Positions 7,780-13,040 of a DNA stretch of 19,504 bases are shown in pieces. A model generated the notes under the pieces. That model was given only the letters and a program-made list of their open reading frames with translations, was not told the origin of the DNA and made no database searches. The position numbers and the translations under genes are program-made. Origin of the DNA: Pseudomonadota bacterium (lineage in GTDB: Bacteria > Desulfobacterota > Syntrophobacteria > Syntrophobacterales > Syntrophobacteraceae); the NCBI GenBank assembly GCA_023416335.1, contig JAEZHY010000162.1, positions 1 to 19,504 of the forward strand, read 5' to 3'. Within the stretch, counting starts at the first letter, position 1, and each line of letters starts with the position of its first letter.

Positions 7780-8694
7780 ATGAAAAAAATCGGTCGTTGG
7801 TGGATTTCCGGGCTCTTAAGCCTCCTGAAACCGGGATTGGGTCAACTGTGTAACGGGCAGGTCCGGAAGGGAATTACACTCATTCTGTTGTCCTTCCTTC
7901 TAAATACTGCGTCCGTCTTATTCCTTGACATCAAGAACATCGTGCCGGCGCTCTCCCTTTTCGCCGTTTCTTTACTGGGATTATACATCTACGCCGTCAT
8001 CGACGCCGTAATCGCGGCAAAAAGAACCCGGGGATGGGATACGTCCAGGTACAATACACTTGTGGTATACCTGGCAGTGATATCGCTGCTGATAGCCATT
8101 AAATTTATTGATTATCGGGCATATGCCTATATCAAAGAGAATTACGTTCAGGCGTTCAAGCTCCCCTCCTCCAGCATGAATCCAACGCTTCTAATGGGTG
8201 ATCGCATCATTGTCGATATGCGGGAGTCCGCGCGAAATCCGAAAAAAGGGGACATCATAGTTTTTGAGTTTCCAAACGACCCTGCGAAGCTTTTTATCAA
8301 GCGTGTTGTCGCAGTGGGCGGCGATTCGGTATTGATAAAAGATAAAAGGGTTCTGATCAATGGGATACCGGAAAAAGAACCATTCATTATTCATACCGAT
8401 CCGAAAATTCTTCCTGCGGACAGGAGTCCGCGAGACAATTTCGGCCCGGCAACCGTCCCCGCCGGCTCTTATTTCGTCATGGGAGATAACCGCGACCAGA
8501 GCTATGACAGCCAGATCTGGGGTTTCTTGGACCGGGACGGAGTCAAAGGAACCGTCAGAGAGATCTACTGGTCCTGGGACCGCGAGAACTTGGCGGTACG
8601 CTGGAATAGAATCGGATCCAACCTCAGGTATTCTGCGGGCCAATTAAAACAGCCCAGCCAACTTGGGAATCCCGAAAACTGCGAAATTTGGTAA
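7780..8694 (+). CDS. lepB: Type I signal peptidase with extra N-terminal membrane domain
   Basis: The protein is 304 residues from ATG 7780. The catalytic serine is in PSSSMNPTLLMGDRIIV (Ser132-Met133, box B), the general-base lysine in FIKRVVAVGGD (Lys174, box D), and GDNRDQSYDSQIWGFL (235-250) is box E. The enzyme cleaves signal peptides from exported proteins at the outer face of the inner membrane. Before the catalytic domain lies SLLKPGLGQLCNGQVRKGI, a TM2-domain-like motif, then three hydrophobic segments (about 31-48, 55-80, 92-109). That is more membrane than the usual one or two spans. The open frame extends to 7597, but the added 61 residues lack domain character. The gene symbol is by family; whether this is the housekeeping copy is unknown. 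Confidence 0.85.
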   Translation: MKKIGRWWISGLLSLLKPGLGQLCNGQVRKGITLILLSFLLNTASVLFLDIKNIVPALSLFAVSLLGLYIYAVIDAVIAAKRTRGWDTSRYNTLVVYLAVISLLIAIKFIDYRAYAYIKENYVQAFKLPSSSMNPTLLMGDRIIVDMRESARNPKKGDIIVFEFPNDPAKLFIKRVVAVGGDSVLIKDKRVLINGIPEKEPFIIHTDPKILPADRSPRDNFGPATVPAGSYFVMGDNRDQSYDSQIWGFLDRDGVKGTVREIYWSWDRENLAVRWNRIGSNLRYSAGQLKQPSQLGNPENCEIW

Positions 8695-8789
8695 CGATTG
8701 CGCGATTCAGATGTCACAATCAGTGACCGGCGACACAGCGGGAGAATACATCATCATCTCAAAGACATTATTCACCCGGAGAAATACCG

Positions 8790-9587
8790 ATGCGCAGAAC
8801 GAAGACCATCCTGATCCAGCTCCTGTTAGTCCCGGCTTTAGTCCTATTGTCCCGGCCGCTTTTTGCCGAAACGGCATTCCTTTTCGGAAAGATCGGCGAC
8901 CTGCCCGTCGCCGCTTCCCTGGAGCGTTACGATGGCAGCTTGTCCGGCTGGTATTTTTATAATTCCAACGCGAGGCAGATCCGCCTGGAGGGCAAGGTGG
9001 ACGGCAACGGGGCCTTCCAGATGGAAGAGTCGGTTGACGGCAAAAAGACTGGGATTTTCAATGGAACTGTAAAGGATAAAAGCTGGATCGGGACATGGCA
9101 AAAGCCTGCCGGGGGCAACCCTCTCAGCCTGTCCCTTACTGAAAACCGCAATCCTCTTAAAGACTGGAGCGGCGAGTTCTCCGGCACCGCCAGGGAGCGT
9201 GACGCCAAGTCCGGTTACACGTACAAATGGGAATTCAAACTGCGCATCGTCAACGGAGCGGTCAAGAAGTTCTCGTCCACACAGGGATTTGCCGGAGACG
9301 ATAAGGACGAACAGTTCTGTTCCATAGACTCGAAAGATCTGAAGCAGGTACCGTCCGAGGCCGGGATCCTGCTGCAGGCCAAAGGTGATGAATCGAACGA
9401 CGACGAACCGGAATGCGCCATACGTATCATGAAGGAGGGAGACCTCATATGGATACGGTTCGAGGACGGGGCAGAAGAAGGCAACAACTGCCGGGGCATC
9501 GGTTCTACAATGTTCTGCGCCCCCCGCGCTTTTTGGAACGCTCTCATTTATGACGGCAGGACGCAGAAGCTGAAGGGCGTCAAGTAG
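8790..9587 (+). CDS. Secreted protein of unknown function, four cysteines
   Basis: The protein is 265 residues. A clear Sec signal peptide ends at about residue 26 (SRPLFA/ET). The mature part begins with a beta-rich block: KIGDLPVAASLERYDGSLSG, YFYNSNARQIRLEGKVD, then GIFNGTVKDKSWIGTWQKP. The spacing of G and W suggests an eight-stranded barrel or lipocalin-like fold; similar N-terminal blocks occur in uncharacterised periplasmic proteins, some beside lysozyme-inhibitor domains (family recollection, low certainty). The second half has cysteines C177, C209, C234 and C243, enough for two disulfides. The start ATG 8790 has a CCGGAGA site at good spacing. It follows the signal peptidase gene by about 95 bases in the same direction. 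No function can be assigned. Confidence 0.75.
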   Translation: MRRTKTILIQLLLVPALVLLSRPLFAETAFLFGKIGDLPVAASLERYDGSLSGWYFYNSNARQIRLEGKVDGNGAFQMEESVDGKKTGIFNGTVKDKSWIGTWQKPAGGNPLSLSLTENRNPLKDWSGEFSGTARERDAKSGYTYKWEFKLRIVNGAVKKFSSTQGFAGDDKDEQFCSIDSKDLKQVPSEAGILLQAKGDESNDDEPECAIRIMKEGDLIWIRFEDGAEEGNNCRGIGSTMFCAPRAFWNALIYDGRTQKLKGVK

Positions 9588-9695
9588 CCCGGCAAAGAGC
9601 TTATCGCATCAATCCGCTTGCAGTATGGATTAGAACGAAGATTAAGGCGGTAAACTCAATCGACGATCCAAATTTCAGCCATGAGGATAATGAAC

Positions 9696-10016
9696 ATGAA
9701 GAAACTTACGGGAAGGTATACGCTTGCGGCTATGATCGGTCTTACCCTGCTCTTCGGAGGTATTCTCGCCTCCACGACGGGCGCGGCGGCTCAGACTGAC
9801 GCGGCCTTTAATGTAAACAGTTCCATGGCCGACAACCTCGCCGCTCTCAAAGGCAAGAGCGTAACGCTTCACCTGGCTTCAGGCCAGACGCTCACGGGTG
9901 TGGTAAACGATGTCAAAGGCAACCTTCTACACCTCGTCAAAATTAGTCAGAGAGAATTCTTCGATGCACTGGTAGCGATCGATCGCATCTCGGCAGTCGA
10001 AACTAAAGTCAGGTAG
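9696..10016 (+). CDS. Small exported protein with an Sm-like sequence pattern
   Basis: The protein is 106 residues. A signal peptide covers roughly residues 1-33 (KKLTGRYTLAAMIGLTLLFG, then ILASTTGAAAQ). The mature domain reads NLAALKGKSVTLHLASGQTL, TGVVNDVKGNLLHLVKI, then ALVAIDRISAVETKV. That is the turn and strand order of Sm/Hfq-type barrels (K/G-V-x-L-x-L-x-x-G, G-x-V, then a final I-x-x-I strand). Such barrels are normally cytoplasmic and bind RNA, so an exported version probably binds something else. The start ATG 9696 sits 8 bases after GAGGA; ATGs at 9681 and 9690 are in frame but badly spaced. The function is unknown; the fold is inference from pattern alone. Confidence 0.7.
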   Translation: MKKLTGRYTLAAMIGLTLLFGGILASTTGAAAQTDAAFNVNSSMADNLAALKGKSVTLHLASGQTLTGVVNDVKGNLLHLVKISQREFFDALVAIDRISAVETKVR

Positions 10017-10297
10017 AAATAACCTGTCCCGGAACATCTTTTCGGGCATTTCGGCTGCATACTCATATAGAACGTTAAGTAAATAAGGTATATGGTAGTC
10101 GGCAACGGCCCTGCTTTTTGTTTGAGCTGGCGAAGTGCAGCCCGGTGGGGACACTTTCGTGCGTTTCGCACTCGTATCGCTCATCCAAAAAGGCATGGGT
10201 TTCGCTCGGGGACAGTGTCGTAACCGACCGGGGTTTAGCTGGTCATAACCGACAACACGACACAGTCTTTTCGCTCCTCCCATCCTTGATTTATGCC

Positions 10298-10596
10298 ATT
10301 CGCTGGTTCCCAAGCTCTGACTCATATGCGTCAACTTAAGCCAACCGCTGGTTCCCAAGCTCTGCTTGGGAACCAGCGGTTGGGAAGCTCCTGCTTCCTT
10401 TCACAAAAGCCGCGCCTGTCATTTAGCTTTCGCCTTCCCGACAGAATTGCGAATTGATTTCGGTGAATTAGATTTGCTTGCCGCTTGGTTGAGACGTCGG
10501 TCCGCGGGAAAATGACGGGGTAGACGGGGGCCGTTACGGGCAATTCATCGCTCCGGGGCCGGGGTTCACAAGCAGGGATCTTGGGAACCAGCGAAT
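10298..10596. repeat. Pair of 17-bp inverted repeats, GGTTCCCAAG family
   Basis: ATTCGCTGGTTCCCAAG at 10298-10314 is repeated exactly in inverse at 10580-10596. The two copies enclose 265 bases that include the large palindrome at 10341-10383. Another GGTTCCCAAG is at 19490-19499. This looks like a dispersed REP-type family. Confidence 0.75.
10341..10383. repeat. Perfect 20-bp-arm palindrome (REP-like hairpin)
   Basis: Arms 10341-10360 and 10364-10383 are perfect reverse complements with a 3-base TCT loop. Each arm carries CGCTGGTTCCCAAGC. It is followed at once by a second hairpin, GGAAGC-TCCT-GCTTCC (10383-10398). There is no T-tract, so a terminator role is not supported. Confidence 0.85.
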
Positions 10597-10676
10597 AGAA
10601 GGAGTCCTCTACTAAGTTGACGCCAATGAGCTCTGGCTTGGGGACCCCCATAGAAAACGATGGTTTGCGGGTGGCC

Positions 10677-10751
10677 CAGGCAAGAGGCTTCGCGTAGAAT
10701 TACCAGTCCCTCTTGCCTGCGGCACGGGCAACCAAAATCACGTTGCCCGTG
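10677..10751. repeat. Two adjacent palindromes
   Basis: CAGGCAAGAGG (10677-10687) pairs with CCTCTTGCCTG (10709-10719). CACGGGCAAC (10723-10732) pairs with GTTGCCCGTG (10742-10751). Both arm pairs are exact. They form part of the repeat mosaic and do not flank a gene. Confidence 0.7.
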
Positions 10752-10834
10752 TCACCCACGGTTTGGTTCCCAGCGCGAGACGGTGGGCACGATGAAGCGC
10801 TGTGCCCATCCTTCGACCTTATCCTATTGTTTTA

Positions 10835-10859
10835 TTTCGTGATTTTCGTGTATTTCGTG
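10835..10859. repeat. TTTCGTG direct repeat, three copies at 9-base period
   Basis: TTTCGTG occurs at 10835-10841, 10844-10850 and 10853-10859. Repeats of this kind (TTTCGTG-TATTTCGTGG) recur in intergenic DNA of many environmental bacteria; that is general recollection, not a search. Confidence 0.6.
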
Positions 10860-11157
10860 GTTGAGAGCTTTTGCCTTTCGCATTTTGGTTGCGGCTGTCG
10901 ACAATCTTTTCCGTATGGAGTGCATACCCCACAGTTCCCTCGTGTACTCCGGACATACACAACTACTTCAACAGGCGATTTCGACCGTCCTTTTCTCATC
11001 ACAATTACCGCCAACATAACCGGCAATTACATCAACCGCGACAGCAAATTACCCGCTCCGTCCGATTGTTCTCCGGACGCTTTTTTCTCATATTTTCCGC
11101 ATTGTGCCCCTATGGTGGGATTCATTTAAAGTCTGGTCAGGAACAAAGGAGAACACT

Positions 11158-12411
11158 ATGCTTCGCAAATTCCCCAAACGCAGCGCCCTTGCCTTAACAG
11201 TCCTTTTATTCGCCCCTCTTCTTTTCGTGTCCACGGCAAACTCGAGCATACTCGAATCGAATTATGCCGCCTTTGCGACCAAAGGCCTGTCAGTCGCGCC
11301 GGTAGGACTCAATTACGATCCGAGCAACTGGGTACAGGTCGGTTACGGAGGTTATCTGGTCAATTCTTTCGGTTGTTCTTCGTGCCACACGCCCGTCAAC
11401 ACAACCACTACCCTGCAATTCGACTATCAAAATTACTTCGGCGGCGTCTGCTCCGATTCAGGAATGTGCACGAAGAATCTTAGCCCCGACGTGTACGGCA
11501 TGCCGGGCGGATACGATATGCGGTCGTTTATCTCCGCATTTCACGGCGCGGGCGGGCCCTGGGATAAGACCTTCAACCATTCGCCTTTTCTCGGCGGCAG
11601 CCTCGACCTCTGTGCAAGCTTGTACAACAGCCTGCCGCTGGGCGGAAACGGCTTCCCGTTCGGTTTCACCAACTATGACTGCATGGGGGATTATTGCGGA
11701 TTCCACAACAACGACGGCAAGTTTCTCGGCGGGTTTACATGCGATGCCTGCAAGGTTTTCACTCCAGGCGGACCCGGCTATCCCTTCTACATCGGTGATT
11801 CTGAACTCGCCGCGATCTATGCCTACCTGCAGGCTATTCCCTCAGCCGTCCAGTCATTCTCGCCTCCATTTAGCGGACCAAGCGCATGCCTTTCGGTACC
11901 GCTGTTGACCTACCCGGGATACAACTGGATCTGGGCAAACAATATCACGGGCAATATTCTCCAGTGGGATGGAATACAATGGGTACTGGTCGGCAACACT
12001 TCAGCGAATTCATGCCTGTCGTTCCCCACCGGTATCCATATTATGCAGGGCCCCTCGGCCCAGGCATCCGCGCCGCCGTCCGTAGGGATCACGCTTCCCA
12101 CCCCGCCGAGCGGCCAGGTCACGATTAACCCCAAGACCGGAAGCATTCTTCAGTGGGACGGCACCCAGTGGCAACTGATCGGAAATACCTCGACCAATGC
12201 CTTCCAGCCGCTGGCTCCTCCCGCCCCAATGCTGATGCAGAGCCCCGAAAGTGAGGCTTTGGTGCCCCCTTCCGTAGGGATCGTCCTGCCTCCCCCGCCC
12301 AACGGCTGGATTACAATCAATCCGAAGACGGGCAATATACTCAGATGGGACGGGGTGCAATGGGTTCTCATCGGCAACACGAACACGGGCGGAGCTGTGC
12401 CGATTTTTTAA
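11158..12411 (+). CDS. Exported mono-heme cytochrome c-like protein with WDGxQW repeats
   Basis: The protein is 417 residues, with a Sec signal peptide at about 1-28. GCSSCHTP (72-79) is a c-type heme site (CxxCH, C73/C76/H77) preceded by GYGGYLVNSF, as in the periplasmic cytochrome c subunits of dehydrogenases. DSELAAIYAYLQAIPS (214-229) is the usual last helix of such a domain. The domain holds many extra cysteines (98, 104, 152, 175, 180, 195, 198), including a CDAC without histidine, so disulfides or a further metal site are possible. The C-terminal third has three repeats of about 21 residues, near 264, 327 and 391, each TGxILxWDGxQWxLxGNT and about 63 residues apart, joined by proline-rich linkers. 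Start ATG 11158 has AAAGGAGAA upstream. It is probably periplasmic; donor and acceptor are unknown. Confidence 0.8.
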   Translation: MLRKFPKRSALALTVLLFAPLLFVSTANSSILESNYAAFATKGLSVAPVGLNYDPSNWVQVGYGGYLVNSFGCSSCHTPVNTTTTLQFDYQNYFGGVCSDSGMCTKNLSPDVYGMPGGYDMRSFISAFHGAGGPWDKTFNHSPFLGGSLDLCASLYNSLPLGGNGFPFGFTNYDCMGDYCGFHNNDGKFLGGFTCDACKVFTPGGPGYPFYIGDSELAAIYAYLQAIPSAVQSFSPPFSGPSACLSVPLLTYPGYNWIWANNITGNILQWDGIQWVLVGNTSANSCLSFPTGIHIMQGPSAQASAPPSVGITLPTPPSGQVTINPKTGSILQWDGTQWQLIGNTSTNAFQPLAPPAPMLMQSPESEALVPPSVGIVLPPPPNGWITINPKTGNILRWDGVQWVLIGNTNTGGAVPIF

Positions 12412-12574
12412 GCTGCACAAGATGCCCATTGTCTAATTTTGCAGCTCTTTACAAGAGCGTAAAGAACTTCGGACCCACCGGCACTCATCTTATCCGTGCC
12501 GCATCAGTGCTTGCTGCGGCGCGGTTGAGATGAAAATCATCTTTCTCACGTGAAACAATTTTTTTGGACTTTTA

Positions 12575-12598
12575 CGTTATATCGGACTTGACATAACG
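12575..12598. promoter_or_regulatory. ModE-like operator 1 upstream of fdhA
   Basis: It reads CGTTATAT-N8-ACATAACG. The outer CGTTAT/ATAACG halves are an exact inverted repeat. It has the same form and the same 24-base length as the operator of the E. coli modABCD operon (established knowledge). TTGACA at 12588-12593 lies inside it, so a regulator bound here would cover a -35 element. A ModE-type gene lies about 5 kb downstream. Confidence 0.75.
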
Positions 12599-12617
12599 AC
12601 CATCATTGTGCAATAAG
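12588..12617 (+). promoter_or_regulatory. Candidate promoter inside ModE-like operator 1
   Basis: A perfect -35 TTGACA (12588-12593) is followed at 18 bases by AATAAG (12612-12617), a weak -10 with four of six matches. A transcript from here would meet the terminator at 12650-12683 after about 60 bases. The weak -10 keeps confidence low. Confidence 0.3.
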
Positions 12618-12649
12618 GAAGGCGTCAGTTTTACACGTCCTTTTTCGCG

Positions 12650-12683
12650 AAAACCGGGTGGGCACGACCCGGTTTTCTTTTTC
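12650..12683 (+). terminator. Strong rho-independent terminator
   Basis: AAAACCGGGT (12650-12659) pairs perfectly with ACCCGGTTTT (12667-12676) around a 7-base loop, followed by CTTTTT. It stands about 240 bases after the cytochrome gene and between the two ModE-like boxes. It may end the cytochrome transcript, or a short transcript started near 12620. Confidence 0.85.
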
Positions 12684-12788
12684 AGCAATAATTTGTTGCA
12701 GTTTCTCCGTTCTTTCTCAGATTGATAAAATGATGGATTCTCCCCACATATCCTCCATTTCGCTATTTCATTTTGTGATAGTTTTCTC

Positions 12789-12816
12789 TTGACTCCTGCC
12801 CATAATCATTTAAAGT
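12789..12816 (+). promoter_or_regulatory. Candidate fdhA promoter
   Basis: TTGACT (12789-12794) and TAAAGT (12811-12816) are 16 bases apart. The predicted start of transcription falls near 12823, the first base of ModE-like operator 2. This is inferred by consensus only. Confidence 0.45.
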
Positions 12817-12822
12817 GAAAGT

Positions 12823-12846
12823 CGTTATGCTCAGTTAGACATAACA
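12823..12846. promoter_or_regulatory. ModE-like operator 2 upstream of fdhA
   Basis: It reads CGTTATGC-N8-ACATAACA, the same 24-base frame as operator 1. The perfect inverted core is GTTATG-N10-CATAAC. It sits directly at the expected transcription start of the candidate promoter, which suits repression. Confidence 0.7.
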
Positions 12847-13040
12847 TTCATACACCGACTCCGTCGAAGTTGCGGCTCTGAGATGTACCCCGGTTTAAGG
12901 TGACCCGGGAAAAAAAGACGGAAGCCGGGACTGTCAGCGTACAAGGTACTTTTCCCCCCAAGGTAGTTATCGTATCGGCTGTTTCGACGGCATCGGCCTG
13001 CCGGGACATTGAATGGAACTATCATTAAGACTGGGTGCCT

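Larger units (their letters stand above)
10017..11157. other. Gene-free repeat mosaic
   Basis: About 1,140 bases with many short open frames but none with a ribosome site or family character. It contains inverted GGTTCCCAAG-type repeats (10298-10314, 10341-10383, 10580-10596), a smaller GGAAGC hairpin (10383-10398), two further palindromes (10677-10719, 10723-10751), a GGTGGGCAC element (10782-10790) and a triple TTTCGTG direct repeat (10835-10859). It also has a GTGTCGT/ACGACAC pair (10215-10263). The last 250 bases before the cytochrome gene are pyrimidine-rich and must hold its promoter, which I could not define. Confidence 0.7.
12412..13040. other. Regulatory region upstream of fdhA
   Basis: About 630 bases without a gene. 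In order it holds a ModE-like box (12575-12598), a TTGACA within that box, an intrinsic terminator (12650-12683), a candidate promoter (12789-12816), a second ModE-like box (12823-12846), and a structured leader of about 190 bases ending at fdhA. It is the densest regulatory stretch in the window. Confidence 0.7.

Noticed and set aside
10298..10860. CRISPR array
   Set aside because: Repeats are inverted, unequal in length and irregularly spaced, with no unit-spacer pattern.
10981..11010. Further ModE-like half-site (ACATAACC) before the cytochrome gene
   Set aside because: The matching left half-site at the fixed 8-base spacing is missing.
10713..11129. Open frame of 138 codons in the repeat mosaic
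   Set aside because: It crosses palindromes and direct repeats, has no ribosome site and no family character.
12880..12950. Moco or cobalamin riboswitch
   Set aside because: Structured, and locally GGAAGCCGGGACTG recalls a B12-type box, but the other conserved boxes could not be found; kept only as an unassigned leader.
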